From Acinetobacter rongchengensis (GTDB taxonomy: Bacteria; Pseudomonadota; Gammaproteobacteria; Pseudomonadales; Moraxellaceae), in the NCBI RefSeq assembly GCF_003611475.1, contig NZ_RAXT01000020.1, positions 1 to 53,592 on the forward strand: a DNA stretch of 53,592 nucleotides, written 5' to 3'. Made by a program: the position numbers and the translations under genes. How positions within the stretch are numbered: the stretch's first letter is position 1; each line of letters starts with the position of its first letter. Shown here piece by piece: positions 7,526-16,520 of the stretch. The notes beneath the pieces were generated by a model. That model made no database searches. It was not told the DNA's origin and saw only the letters and a program-made list of their open reading frames with translations.

Positions 7526-7969
7526 ATGATCGTCAGACGTGCGACCAAAGAAGATTTAAATCAACTTGCTGTTTTATTTGATGAATACCGTCAATTTTAC
7601 GGTGCTTCTTCCAATATAAAAGAATCATTTAACTTTTTAACTCAACGCTATGAAAATCAAGAAAGCGTCATTTTTATCCATGTAAAAGATGAAGTTTTTA
7701 CTGGTTTTGTACTTCTATATTTAGGTTTTTCCTCCGTTGCTTGCTCTACTTATTATATTTTGGATGATGTTTATGTCACGCCCATTTTCCGTCGACAAGG
7801 TTCAGCCAAGCAGTTAATTGATACCGCAATCTTATTTGCACGTCATCAAAATGCACAACGCATAAGCTTAGAAACTCAAAAAAATAATTATCACTCACAT
7901 CAATTGTATGAACAAATGGGTTTCGTAAAAGACAACGAATTTCAAACTTATCATTGCTTTTTAAAATAA
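7526..7969 (+). CDS. GNAT-family N-acetyltransferase
   Basis: This is a 147-residue GNAT acetyltransferase. The acetyl-CoA loop appears as VYVTPIFRRQGSAKQLI, a variant of the R/Q-x-x-G-x-G/A motif, followed by the alpha-4/beta-7 region HQLYEQMGFVKDNEF. A good ribosome-binding site (AGGGG) precedes the ATG. The acceptor is unknown; typical candidates are small amines, amino acids, antibiotics or protein N-termini. The gene follows the orphan RelB-like gene by 100 bases. TacT-type GNAT toxins pair with a different antitoxin family, so a toxin role is unlikely. Confidence 0.85.
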   Translation: MIVRRATKEDLNQLAVLFDEYRQFYGASSNIKESFNFLTQRYENQESVIFIHVKDEVFTGFVLLYLGFSSVACSTYYILDDVYVTPIFRRQGSAKQLIDTAILFARHQNAQRISLETQKNNYHSHQLYEQMGFVKDNEFQTYHCFLK

Positions 7970-8094
7970 TTCCTCAGATTACCCCTGTAGGAATTGAGCA
8001 ATTGGTGAGTTAAATATATCTTCAGAATTCTAAATTAGAGGTTTTGAGTTCATCAAATGAGTGAATAGCCTTTCTTAAACAGTGTTTTACTGGA

Positions 8095-8820
8095 TTAAAT
8101 TTCCAATACTAACGCTGTATTTTGATTTTTAGCCGCTAAAATCTGTTGTTCATTCAAGTAAATCCATTCACCTTCGGCCAATTGCGATAATTTTAATTGA
8201 CCAATTTGAGCACGATGTAAACGCTCAACCTTATTGCCAACCGCTGCGAGCATCCGTTTAACCTGATGATATACACCTTGATGAATCGTCATGGTTAATT
8301 CATGTTCAGTTATTTGTTGCACATCCGTTGCAGCAAAAATCCCCTTTTCGTTGCGCAATTCAACGCCTGCTTCTAGTTGCTGAATTTGTGTAACTTGAAT
8401 TGGGTCTGCTGTCTGCATGCGATAAACTTTTGCAACATGCTTTTTAGGATGTGTCAAAGCCTGTAAAAACTGACCATCATCTGTAAGTAGCAATAAACCT
8501 GTTGTATCTTGATCAAGGCGTCCTACGCATTGCAAACCCCGATTCATCAACACCTCATCAAAAAAATCAAAAACGCTATAATGGTGTGTCGCCTGATGCG
8601 AACACTCATAACCTTGCGGTTTGTTTAGAGCAATATAGACTTTCTCGCGATACACATACTTTTCACCGTAAACAGAGTATTCTAAATTTTGTAAATTCAG
8701 TTTAAATTTTGGATCTGAAACGATCTGTTCTTGAATTGAAATAGCACCATTTTTGATCAGCTGCTGGCAGTGTTTTCGTGATCCAAAACCCTGTGATTGC
8801 AACATCTTTTCCAGCAACAT
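8095..8820 (-). CDS. rsuA: 16S rRNA pseudouridine(516) synthase RsuA
   Basis: This is a small-subunit pseudouridine synthase that makes pseudouridine 516 in 16S rRNA. An N-terminal S4 RNA-binding domain (LEKMLQSQGFGSRKHCQQLIKNGAI) is followed by the catalytic motif CVGRLDQDTTGLLLLTDDG and the C-terminal HQVKRMLAAVGNKVERLHR. The longest frame reaches 8907, but the extra 29 residues have no family counterpart. The ATG at 8820 has the GGGTGAAAG ribosome-binding site and gives 241 residues. RsuA and the related RluE/RluF share this architecture, so the exact target is likely but not proven. Confidence 0.87.
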   Translation of the reverse strand: MLLEKMLQSQGFGSRKHCQQLIKNGAISIQEQIVSDPKFKLNLQNLEYSVYGEKYVYREKVYIALNKPQGYECSHQATHHYSVFDFFDEVLMNRGLQCVGRLDQDTTGLLLLTDDGQFLQALTHPKKHVAKVYRMQTADPIQVTQIQQLEAGVELRNEKGIFAATDVQQITEHELTMTIHQGVYHQVKRMLAAVGNKVERLHRAQIGQLKLSQLAEGEWIYLNEQQILAAKNQNTALVLEI

Positions 8821-9125
8821 ATCTTTCACCCTATTTTCTAAGCCAATTATTTTACATGAGGATACTGAACATAGCGATGCATAAGGAATAACTAATTCAA
8901 GATTCAAATCATATTTTCTTGGTCATTTTATAATTGACTTTTCAATTAAATTTAACCACTCAAAAAGACAATCAAAACTTTTTTAATTTTAAAATTCAAT
9001 ATGATAAATAATAATACTGTAGCACATTTACAAAAATACTGTGCCAAATTAGGATTTATTTTAAAATCCATAACGCTATTTTCAGTATAATACAGCGGTA
9101 TTTTTATTTTAAACGATGAACCTTG
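8821..9125. other. intergenic region between rsuA and the DUF441 gene
   Basis: About 300 bases of AT-rich DNA between divergent genes. A consensus -10 hexamer TATAAT lies at 9086-9091, pointing toward the DUF441 gene, without a convincing -35 box 17 bases upstream. No RNA gene, repeat or terminator is seen. Confidence 0.5.
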
Positions 9126-9584
9126 ATGAGCTTTTCTAGCCTCGACCTTAATTTAATTGTTCTCCTGATTCTTCTCACCTGTGGTATTTTTAGTCACAAC
9201 ACGGCTGTAACCATCGCAGCAGGTGTCCTGATTGTTTTTAGAATCACACCTTTAAGCCAATTTTTCCCCCTCTTACAAACCCATGGTTTAGAAGTAGGTA
9301 TTATTATTCTAACGATTGGCGTATTGACCCCTATCGCGAGTGGCAAAATTCCAGGCGAAGTGATTTTAAAATCGTTTATGCATTGGAAATCATTAACAGC
9401 AATTGCGATAGGGTTATTGGTTGCATGGCTTGGCGGGCGTGGCGTAAGTTTAATGACCAATCAACCAAATGTTGTTGCAGGATTACTGATTGGTACGGTT
9501 GCAGGCGTTGCATTATTACGCGGCGTTCCTGTTGGCCCGTTGATTGCAGCAGGAATTTTGTCGTTATTTATTGGGAAGTCTTAG
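9126..9584 (+). CDS. DUF441 (YeaL/UPF0756) integral membrane protein
   Basis: This is a 152-residue, very hydrophobic protein with about four to five membrane helices, matching the DUF441/YeaL family. Recognisable blocks are [25 protein letters not shown] and [22 protein letters not shown]. Its function is unknown in all organisms I know of. The ATG at 9126 follows an in-frame TTG at 9123; the ATG is the natural start. It has its own likely promoter upstream and no obvious terminator or partner gene. Confidence 0.87.
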   Translation: MSFSSLDLNLIVLLILLTCGIFSHNTAVTIAAGVLIVFRITPLSQFFPLLQTHGLEVGIIILTIGVLTPIASGKIPGEVILKSFMHWKSLTAIAIGLLVAWLGGRGVSLMTNQPNVVAGLLIGTVAGVALLRGVPVGPLIAAGILSLFIGKS

Positions 9585-9835
9585 TAGATTGATGAAAAAT
9601 TGAAAATATCCTCAATCGCATGCTAGTTTAGATTGTTCGTACAAAACCTAAAAACAAATAGTAGCTAGGTAGCAATTGACCGTATTTTCAATACTCAATG
9701 ATACTTAAATTTTGATGAGAATATAAACAGTAGACTTTTAAAGCATCTCTCAAAACGTATAGGTTACCCCTTTGTGAAACTCAATCTGTATGAATTTTCG
9801 TGAATTAAAAATTCATACATTGCATGATGTTAGCT

Positions 9836-10756
9836 TTAAGCTAAATAATAATGATGACGCTTTTGAGAGAATTTTTCTAACTGTTTTAAAAAACCTTCGA
9901 AGTAACTTTTCTCTTTTTCTTCAATACGATAACCTGCATATAAAGTACGGCGTAAACCATTGGCAGATACACAATCTAAACGGCGTGACGTCACCCAGCC
10001 CTTTTGCTCATATTCATTTACAACCCAATCAGGTAATGCCGCTATGCCTCGCCCACTTGCCACCAATTGAATCAGCATTTGAGTTAAATCAGTCGTTCGG
10101 ATTTGTTTAGGTTGAATATTTGCAGGAATAAATAACTTCGACATGATATCTAAACGATGCTTATCGACAGGATAAGTAATCAATGTTTCTTCAGCCAACT
10201 CTTGTACAGTAATACGTTCAGCACGAACCAAGGGATGCGTATTTGAAAGTACTAAACGTGACTCATATTCAAAAATTGGAAAATATTCTATTCCTTTTAA
10301 GGCAATTGGATCAGCCGTAATTAATAAATCAAATTCAGCATTTTGCAAAAGTTCATGCGGATTCGACTCAAATCCTGAGGCAAAATCTAAGTCAACATCG
10401 GGATATTGTGAACGATATTGATTCAGCAGAGGCATTAACCAATCAAAGCAGCTATGACATTCTGAAGAAAAAATAATCCGCCCAGTTTGCCCATGTACAA
10501 TTCTAGTAATGTCTGATTGTGCGATTTGGATTTGTGGAAGCACATCATCTGCAAGTTTAAGCAACCGTTGCCCCACATTAGAAAATGACACTGGACGTGT
10601 ACGTCGGTTGACAACTTCTACCCCATACCAATGATCTAACTCTTTCAATTGATGGGAAATTGCTGAAGGTGTTAAACACAGATCACCTGCAGCAGCGACC
10701 AATGAACCATGCTCACGTAAAGCAATTAAAGTTTTTAAATGACGAATTTCTAACAT
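9836..10756 (-). CDS. metR: LysR-family regulator of methionine synthesis MetR
   Basis: MetR is a LysR-type activator that responds to homocysteine and controls metE and related genes. The N-terminal helix-turn-helix (LEIRHLKTLIALREHGSLVAAAGDLCLTPSAISHQLKEL) and the effector domain with SSECHSCFDWL and LITYPVDKHRLD closely follow E. coli MetR as I know it. The frame extends to a TTG at 10792, but the ATG at 10756 aligns with the E. coli N-terminus, giving 306 residues. It is divergent from metE, the classic arrangement, and shares the intergenic control region with it. Confidence 0.94.
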   Translation of the reverse strand: MLEIRHLKTLIALREHGSLVAAAGDLCLTPSAISHQLKELDHWYGVEVVNRRTRPVSFSNVGQRLLKLADDVLPQIQIAQSDITRIVHGQTGRIIFSSECHSCFDWLMPLLNQYRSQYPDVDLDFASGFESNPHELLQNAEFDLLITADPIALKGIEYFPIFEYESRLVLSNTHPLVRAERITVQELAEETLITYPVDKHRLDIMSKLFIPANIQPKQIRTTDLTQMLIQLVASGRGIAALPDWVVNEYEQKGWVTSRRLDCVSANGLRRTLYAGYRIEEKEKSYFEGFLKQLEKFSQKRHHYYLA

Positions 10757-11010
10757 GAGTAAAGACCAGCAAAACAACGTTTGGTTCTTCAAAGACTTTT
10801 AACAAACAATGCTTTCAGCGCTGTTGAAAGTGAGAAGAACAATCAATACAAATTTTGTTTGAACACAAAGCGAGATGCATGCTTCAAATAAAGTTAAAAC
10901 AAAACATAATAAAAATCATTCAAACAATAAACCCACTATTGTTAAATGCGAATTAGATTCATCTCTTCATGCTCCAAAAGCATAAAGATACAAATGGAAT
11001 CATTTATAAA

Positions 11011-11023
11011 TGAATATAATTCA
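11011..11023. promoter_or_regulatory. MetR binding site in the metR-metE intergenic region
   Basis: TGAATATAATTCA matches the E. coli MetR consensus TGAANNTNNTTCA at every defined position. It sits about 100 bases upstream of the metE ATG, in the 367-base divergent metR/metE spacer. A weaker half-match (TGAATTTAATGAG) starts at 11032, 21 bases further on, so two dimers could bind side by side as on E. coli metE. I see no cobalamin or SAM riboswitch in the spacer. Confidence 0.65.
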
Positions 11024-11123
11024 CTATAACATGAATTTAATGAGTTTGCCTAAAGATGAATTTTATTTAATGATTATATCAATAAATGAATTTAAATAAT
11101 TTAATCTTTGCAGAGGGATTCGA

Positions 11124-13415
11124 ATGTCGATTAAAACCCATATCCTTGGCTACCCTCGTATTGGTGCAAAACGTGAACTTAAGTTTGCAGAAGAACGTTA
11201 TTGGAATGGTGAAATTACACAAGCTGAATTTTTAGCAAAGGCTCAAGCGGTTGAAGCGGCAAACTGGCAAGCTCAAGTAGACGCAGGTTTATCATTGATG
11301 ACTGTGGGTGACTTTGTATTTTACGACAGCATTTTAACCCATGCTGTTCGTTTAGGTGTGATTCCTACACGTTTTGTCGAAGCGACTCGACTGAACCACA
11401 TGGATCAACAGTTTTATCTTGCACGTGGGCGAGCACCTGAATGCACAGATGTTGCTGCACTTGAAATGACAAAATGGTTTGATACCAATTATCATTATCT
11501 TGTCCCTGAATTAAATTCAACTCAAATATTTAAAGCTGATTTTTCCGATTTATTTGCACAAATTGAACGTGCAAAAACCTTCAAGCAACCCCTTAAAGTT
11601 GTAGTTCCAGGCCTTGTAAGCTTCTTATACCTTTCTCGAATTGTAGATACAGATAATACAAAGGCTGAACAACATGCATGTGAATGTGGTACCGATCATA
11701 TTAAAATTGCTGCTGATCAGGCCACGTTAAAATTCATTGATGCCCTTATTCCCATCTACACAGCTTTATTCGATGAACTAAAAATACGTGGTGTTGAATA
11801 TGTACAAATCGATGAACCTGTATTGGTTCTCGATCTTGCTCCAGAATGGCAAGCAGCTTTTGAACATGTTTATCACTTATTACAACGTAACGATGGTTTA
11901 AAACTAATTATTGCCTCTTATTTTGAAACTTTAGGGACAAATTTAAACCTTGCCGTTCAGCTTCCTGTTGCGGGTTTACACATTGACATCACTCATGAAA
12001 AGCAAGGTGAATTCTTTTGGAAAAAAGTCATTGATCAACTGCCTGCAGATAAAATCTTATCTTTAGGTTTAATCAGTGGTCGTAGTGTTTGGGCCAGTGA
12101 TTTGGTTTATTTAAATCTGATTGTTCAAACGGCTAAAAAATCTTTAGGTGATCGTCTATGGCTTTCTAGCGGTTGTTCATTACTCCATGTACCTGTTGAT
12201 TTGCGCTCTGAAACCATTCCTGCTGAAGTAAATGGCAAACTTGCCTTTGCCCGCCAAAAACTCAATGAATTGGTGGCATTAGCATCTGGAAATATTTATC
12301 CAAATGAAAAACTATCTAAAACAGCAGACAAGACTTTTGATTTAGTCGGACAAGAACGCGCAGAACCATTTGAAGATCGCTTCAAAGCACAACAACAAAA
12401 ATTGAACTTACCTTTGATACCGACCACAACCATTGGTTCATTTCCTCAAACAGCTGAAATACGTGCAGCACGTTCAGCTTGGAACAATGGCGACTTAACC
12501 AATGATGCTTATGAAATTGCGATGAAGAAAGAAATTGCCTATGCAATTCAACAGCAAGAACAATTAGGTTTAGATGTCTTGGTTCATGGTGAAGCTGAAC
12601 GTACCGACATGGTGGAATACTTTGCGGGTTTACTGGATGGTTTCTGGTTATCTAGATTTGGATGGGTACAATCTTATGGAAGTCGCTGCGTACGCCCACC
12701 GATCATTGTCAGTGATATAACTCGCTCAAAAGCCATGACTGTAAAGTGGATTCAATACGCCAATACATTATCTAATAAGATTGTAAAAGGCATGTTGACC
12801 GGACCTGTCACCATTTTAAATTGGTCTTTCCCACCTGCCCACCGTAGCCGACGTGAAGTGTGTTTACAGCTTGCAGAAGCGATTCGTCTGGAAGTTTCAG
12901 ATCTGCAAAATGCAGGGGTTGAAATTATCCAAATTGATGAAGCTGCATTCCGTGAAGGTTTACCCCTGCGCAAAGCAGATCAAGCTGAATATTGGGACTG
13001 GGCGGTGAAATCTTTCAAACACTGTTCCAGCAGCGCCCAAATCGATACACAGATTCATACCCATATGTGTTATTCAGACTTTAAAGACTGCTTGCCACAA
13101 ATCACAGCCATGGATGCGGATGTCATTACCATCGAAACCTCACGTTCAGGCCTACAACTATTAGAAGTATTCCATGAGCAAGGCTATCCCAATGCAATCG
13201 GGCCAGGAGTGTATGACATTCACAGCCCACGTACCCCAACTGTAGACAATATGCGTACTGTCATTGATGGCGCATTAAAGACCATCCCCGCTGAACGTCT
13301 TTGGGTCAATCCAGATTGTGGTTTAAAAACGCGTAATTGGACTGAAACAAAAACAGCATTAGCCGCTTTGGTAAAAATGGCCAAGCAAGTACGTGCTGAG
13401 CTTGAGGCAGCTTAA
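11124..13415 (+). CDS. metE: cobalamin-independent methionine synthase MetE
   Basis: MetE transfers a methyl group from 5-methyltetrahydropteroyltriglutamate to homocysteine, making methionine in the cytoplasm. At 763 residues it has the normal two-barrel length. The N-terminal half opens with THILGYPRIGAKRELKFA, and the catalytic half starts at LPTTTIGSFPQT (here LIPTTTIGSFPQT). The zinc-binding residues are visible in HTHMCYSDF (His, Cys) and NPDCGLKTR (Cys). A strong ribosome-binding site (GAGGGA) precedes the ATG. The gene is divergent from metR with a MetR box between them, so activation under methionine limitation is expected. Confidence 0.97.
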   Translation: MSIKTHILGYPRIGAKRELKFAEERYWNGEITQAEFLAKAQAVEAANWQAQVDAGLSLMTVGDFVFYDSILTHAVRLGVIPTRFVEATRLNHMDQQFYLARGRAPECTDVAALEMTKWFDTNYHYLVPELNSTQIFKADFSDLFAQIERAKTFKQPLKVVVPGLVSFLYLSRIVDTDNTKAEQHACECGTDHIKIAADQATLKFIDALIPIYTALFDELKIRGVEYVQIDEPVLVLDLAPEWQAAFEHVYHLLQRNDGLKLIIASYFETLGTNLNLAVQLPVAGLHIDITHEKQGEFFWKKVIDQLPADKILSLGLISGRSVWASDLVYLNLIVQTAKKSLGDRLWLSSGCSLLHVPVDLRSETIPAEVNGKLAFARQKLNELVALASGNIYPNEKLSKTADKTFDLVGQERAEPFEDRFKAQQQKLNLPLIPTTTIGSFPQTAEIRAARSAWNNGDLTNDAYEIAMKKEIAYAIQQQEQLGLDVLVHGEAERTDMVEYFAGLLDGFWLSRFGWVQSYGSRCVRPPIIVSDITRSKAMTVKWIQYANTLSNKIVKGMLTGPVTILNWSFPPAHRSRREVCLQLAEAIRLEVSDLQNAGVEIIQIDEAAFREGLPLRKADQAEYWDWAVKSFKHCSSSAQIDTQIHTHMCYSDFKDCLPQITAMDADVITIETSRSGLQLLEVFHEQGYPNAIGPGVYDIHSPRTPTVDNMRTVIDGALKTIPAERLWVNPDCGLKTRNWTETKTALAALVKMAKQVRAELEAA

Positions 13416-13491
13416 TGAAAAATAAGTATAAAAATAACTTTAAAATAATAAATCTTAGAATAATAAAAACAACACCTTAGATAAATCAGCG

Positions 13492-13517
13492 GCCTCCATT
13501 CATGGGGGCATTTTTTT
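13492..13517 (+). terminator. rho-independent terminator of metE
   Basis: The stem GCCTCC/GGGGGC (one G-T pair) closes an ATTCAT loop and is followed by a run of seven T. It lies 76 bases after the metE stop. The remaining 230 bases up to the next gene show nothing else beyond a good ribosome-binding site (AGGAG) before the ATG at 13747. Confidence 0.75.
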
Positions 13518-13746
13518 AACCTTTGAAATCATAATGAATTAATTTACGCATAAAATAATCATCTAAAAAACCTGTCCAATAATAAAAAATTTAAAGATCA
13601 ATAACACGTGACTTCACTACATTTTATTGGTGCAAAATAGATAGAACGACTTTTTTAATCCAGTTACATTTCAAAATTGTTTATCTTCTGAGCGCAACAT
13701 ATGCTAAATAAACAGGATTTAGCTCATACTTTACAGGAGTAGAACA

Positions 13747-14388
13747 ATGACAAGTGAAGCTATTCGTGATCCTAAAAAGGATATTCTACTTACACCACAA
13801 AATGCCGCATTTATTTGTATCGATTACCAACCCGTTCAAGTCAACTCAATTGCCTCAATGGATCGTCAACTACTGATCAATAATATTGTCGGCTCAGCCT
13901 AAGCTGCTGTTGTCTACGGTCTTCCGATTATCCATTCAACAGTCAATGTTAAAACAGGTTTAAATAAGCCCCCTATTCCTCAGCTACGCAAGGTATTACA
14001 AGATTATCCAACCTATGACCGTACTACGATTAACTCTTGGGAAGATGTAGAATTTCAAGCCGCGGTAAAAGCAACAGGTCGTAAAAAACTAATTATGACC
14101 GCACTTTGGACAGAAGCTTGCCTCACCTTTCCTGCTTTAGATGCCATCAATGAAGGTTTTGAAGTATATGTGATTGTAGACGCTGTAGGTGGTACTTCTG
14201 TTGCAGCACACGAAGCAGCTCTTCGACGTATTGAACAAGCGGGTGGTAAATTAATCAGTGTTGTACAACTGTTTTGTGAGTTACAACGTGATTGGAAACG
14301 TGCTGAAACTGTTCCTCAATTTATGAACTTATTTATTGAAACGGGTGGTACAGCAGGTATTCAATTCTCTTATGATAAATCAGAATAG
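13747..14388 (+). pseudogene. isochorismatase-family (YcaC-like) hydrolase, broken by an in-frame stop
   Basis: A reading frame of 213 codons encodes a cysteine-hydrolase of the isochorismatase/YcaC group, but codon 52 (13900-13902) is TAA. Before it are the N-terminal block FICIDYQPVQ with the catalytic Asp. After it, still in the same frame, come GLPIIHSTVN, RTTINSWEDVEFQAAV, the nucleophilic Cys in LWTEACLTFPALDA, and ELQRDWKR. Related proteins have AKAA where this gene has a stop, so a single AAA-to-TAA change explains the break. The rest, including promoter-proximal ribosome-binding site and terminator, is intact, so the loss looks recent. Restarting at the ATG at 14095 would lack the catalytic Asp. 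A base-calling error is the alternative. Confidence 0.85.
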
Positions 14389-14426
14389 ATTTGCTTAACT
14401 ATTTAAGAATATTAAGAATGATCATA

Positions 14427-14465
14427 AAATCAGGATGATAATAAGTTTTATCTATCCTGATTTTT
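14427..14465 (+). terminator. terminator after the isochorismatase-like pseudogene
   Basis: A perfect 10-bp stem AAATCAGGAT/ATCCTGATTT encloses an inner GATAA/TTATC pairing and runs into a short T-tract. It sits about 40 bases after the pseudogene stop. Confidence 0.65.
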
Positions 14466-14531
14466 CATTTATGGATAATATTTTTAAAAATTATGAATAG
14501 CTTTTAAAAATTTAGAATCTCAATTTATTGC

Positions 14532-14990
14532 TTATTGAACAATACTCATAACATCATCGTTTTTGATTGTGGCTTGTTTTACAGCAGGCTGTTCTAATGT
14601 CAATAATTTATAACTTTCAACATTGTCATTTTGATCAAAAAATATCTCATAAGACATTTTCTTACCATTAAAAACAGTTTCCGTTGGTGTGCCAATAATT
14701 TCCCATAAACCCACAGTCGCAACATCGGCTGCACCATGCCAAAAAGCACGACCGACTTTGCTAGCAGTAGAATAACCTTGTACAAAGGTATAGATTTCGT
14801 ATCTCTTACCCTCTTTAATTTCGGAGATCACTGGTGCACCAAATTCTGCAACCACTAAACTTCTTGGTATACCAGCATTTAACATTGTTGTATTCTTTTT
14901 TGAAGGTTGTTTGCTTGCCATCACGACAGAACAACCCGCATTCATCAACATCGTCACTGCAACCCCAGTAATCACTAATTTTTTAAACAT
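14532..14990 (-). CDS. predicted lipoprotein of unknown function
   Basis: This 152-residue protein starts with a lipoprotein signal peptide (FKKLVITGVAVTMLMNAGC), with the lipobox cysteine at residue 20. The mature part has a block VAEFGAPVISEIKEGKRYEIYTF that resembles the SmpA/OmlA-type fold seen in small envelope lipoproteins, then a hydrophobic, glycine-rich patch (AFWHGAADVATVGLWEIIGTPTE) and a region ending KKMSYEIFFDQNDNVESYKL. The function is unknown. It stands alone, convergent with the upstream pseudogene and about 70 bases downstream of the channel gene that is read in the same direction. Confidence 0.75.
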   Translation of the reverse strand: MFKKLVITGVAVTMLMNAGCSVVMASKQPSKKNTTMLNAGIPRSLVVAEFGAPVISEIKEGKRYEIYTFVQGYSTASKVGRAFWHGAADVATVGLWEIIGTPTETVFNGKKMSYEIFFDQNDNVESYKLLTLEQPAVKQATIKNDDVMSIVQ

Positions 14991-15062
14991 TCTTTTTAAA
15001 ATCCATGGTCTATTATCAATAACGCTTTAAATATAAATTATTTACTCCATTTTTCAAGAGAA

Positions 15063-16139
15063 TTAATCAGGTAACCTATGTCCACAATGTGGGCAGAAAC
15101 AATACTTATTTTTTTCATGCTCAAGTTCTTCTTCTTTACGCTCTCGAATTAACTGCAAAATAATATCCCGTGTTTGCTCAGTGGAAAGCCCTATTTGCTT
15201 ACGGATACTCTCAATTTTTTCAACATCTTCAACTAAATTTATTTCACTATTATTTAATAACTCTCTAAATCTAACCTCTAATTCCTGCTTTCTTTGTTCC
15301 AATTCATTGGCCAATCCTGTTGCTAAAATACCTGCGGGTAAAGCAGCTAGACCAACCCCTAAAATCGTAATCAGCGCACCTAAAAAACGTCCCAATGGTG
15401 TGATAGGGGTAACGTCTCCATAGCCCACCGTTGTTAAAGTGACGACAGCCCACCACATCGATGCTGGAATAGAACTAAATACATTCGGTTGGGCACGACT
15501 TTCTACAACGTAGATTCCTGCTGCTGCCATGACAATCATGATTAATAAAATAAAAATAACGGCTTGAAAAGATCCTTTTTCACGCTCTATGACACGTAGA
15601 AGAATCTGTAAAGAAACAAAGTAACGGGTTAATTTTAATAGTCGGAGTAACCGTAAAACACGTAAGAAGCGTAAATCGATATGTACAAATAAATTGATAT
15701 AAGCAGGTAAAATTGCCAATAAATCAATAATCGCTGCGCCACTGGTGATATAACGCCAACGCTGTTTTGAATTAGATTCTAAGGGGTTTTTCTCAACCAC
15801 ACTCCAAAATCTAAGCACATATTCTGCGGTAAAAATAACAATGGAAAGACTTTCAAAAATCTTAAAATAAACATGATAAGCATTGTAAATTTCATTCACT
15901 GATTCCAGCAATACTGCAACCACATTTCCACTAATCAATACGATGAGAAAATAATTAATACACCGACTAAACAGCGTTTCATAATCATCATTATGCAAAT
16001 TGTTATAGACAAAATGCCGTAACCTATACCATGCCGTAATTCGCATCATTGCACTTTTTATTGGAATTAAAACTGCATAGTAATACGTCAGGCCCTGTAA
16101 AGACAATCTTGAAACGATTAACAACGCCATCATACACAT
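15063..16139 (-). CDS. voltage-gated-type potassium channel (ion transporter family)
   Basis: This is an inner-membrane cation channel with six predicted helices. S4 is a run of arginines at every third position (LRFLRVLRLLRLLKLTRYF), and the pore loop carries the K+ selectivity filter TTVGYGD. After S6 come a charged coiled-coil stretch (LEQRKQELEVRFRELL) and a cysteine-rich tail, CFCPHCGHRLPD, like half of a zinc ribbon. With the first ATG the protein has 358 residues. ATGs at 16049 and 16046 would remove 30 residues and give a start nearer to RITAWYRLRHF, where related channels begin. Gating and physiological role are unknown. Confidence 0.88.
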   Translation of the reverse strand: MCMMALLIVSRLSLQGLTYYYAVLIPIKSAMMRITAWYRLRHFVYNNLHNDDYETLFSRCINYFLIVLISGNVVAVLLESVNEIYNAYHVYFKIFESLSIVIFTAEYVLRFWSVVEKNPLESNSKQRWRYITSGAAIIDLLAILPAYINLFVHIDLRFLRVLRLLRLLKLTRYFVSLQILLRVIEREKGSFQAVIFILLIMIVMAAAGIYVVESRAQPNVFSSIPASMWWAVVTLTTVGYGDVTPITPLGRFLGALITILGVGLAALPAGILATGLANELEQRKQELEVRFRELLNNSEINLVEDVEKIESIRKQIGLSTEQTRDIILQLIRERKEEELEHEKNKYCFCPHCGHRLPD

Positions 16140-16160
16140 AATGCTGATCAGTTAAGCCTT

Positions 16161-16320
16161 TTTAAATCCTCCCCCTTGCGGAGCATGCTCCTCACCTTTG
16201 ATAAAGAAGGAATAAGCAGCACTGCTGCGCAAGAAATCTAAAATTATTTTAAATTCTCAATAGTTCCCCTCTTTTTCCTTGCACCATCAATGGCTCAGGG
16301 TTAGGGGAGATTCTTAGATG
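16161..16320. repeat. degenerate intergenic repeat of Acinetobacter type
   Basis: Two GC-rich islands stand out from AT-rich surroundings. The first (16161-16238) has the palindromes GGAGCATGCTCC and GCAGCACTGCTGC bracketed by CTTGCG/CGCAAG. The second (about 16255-16320) reads on the minus strand as AATCTCCCCTAACCCTGAG, then GAGGGGAACTATTGAGA about 20 bases later, which resembles the short repeats scattered between genes in Acinetobacter genomes as I know them. Together they look like a decayed non-coding mobile or folding element. A small open frame crosses part of it, but I do not regard it as a gene. Confidence 0.5.
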
Positions 16321-16520
16321 AGTAATGACTAAATTACTCTTAACTGACTGGCATTGCATCACACACTGGCTTTTTACGAACGCATCAGTAGTGAAGACTG
16401 ATAAATAAAATTTTATAAATTGATAAAAATTTATTATATTAGTCACATATTTTTTCCAGCATCGCTAACTTCACAGTTTACGTACTTGCACAGTGTACAA
16501 CTCTCAAATATGGATCATTG

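Noticed and set aside
7114..7969. RelB plus GNAT as a classical toxin-antitoxin pair
   Set aside because: GNAT toxins pair with DUF1778-type antitoxins, the gap is 100 bases, and the GNAT looks like an ordinary enzyme; kept only as a low-interest finding.
8821..8907. 29-residue N-terminal extension of RsuA
   Set aside because: The S4 domain begins at the ATG at 8820, which has its own ribosome-binding site.
9790..10110. 106-codon plus-strand open frame
   Set aside because: It lies antisense within metR, which has clear family motifs; the frame is a shadow.
16249..16446. 65-codon minus-strand open frame in the channel-aroP gap
   Set aside because: It runs through the degenerate repeat and has no ribosome-binding site or protein-like composition.
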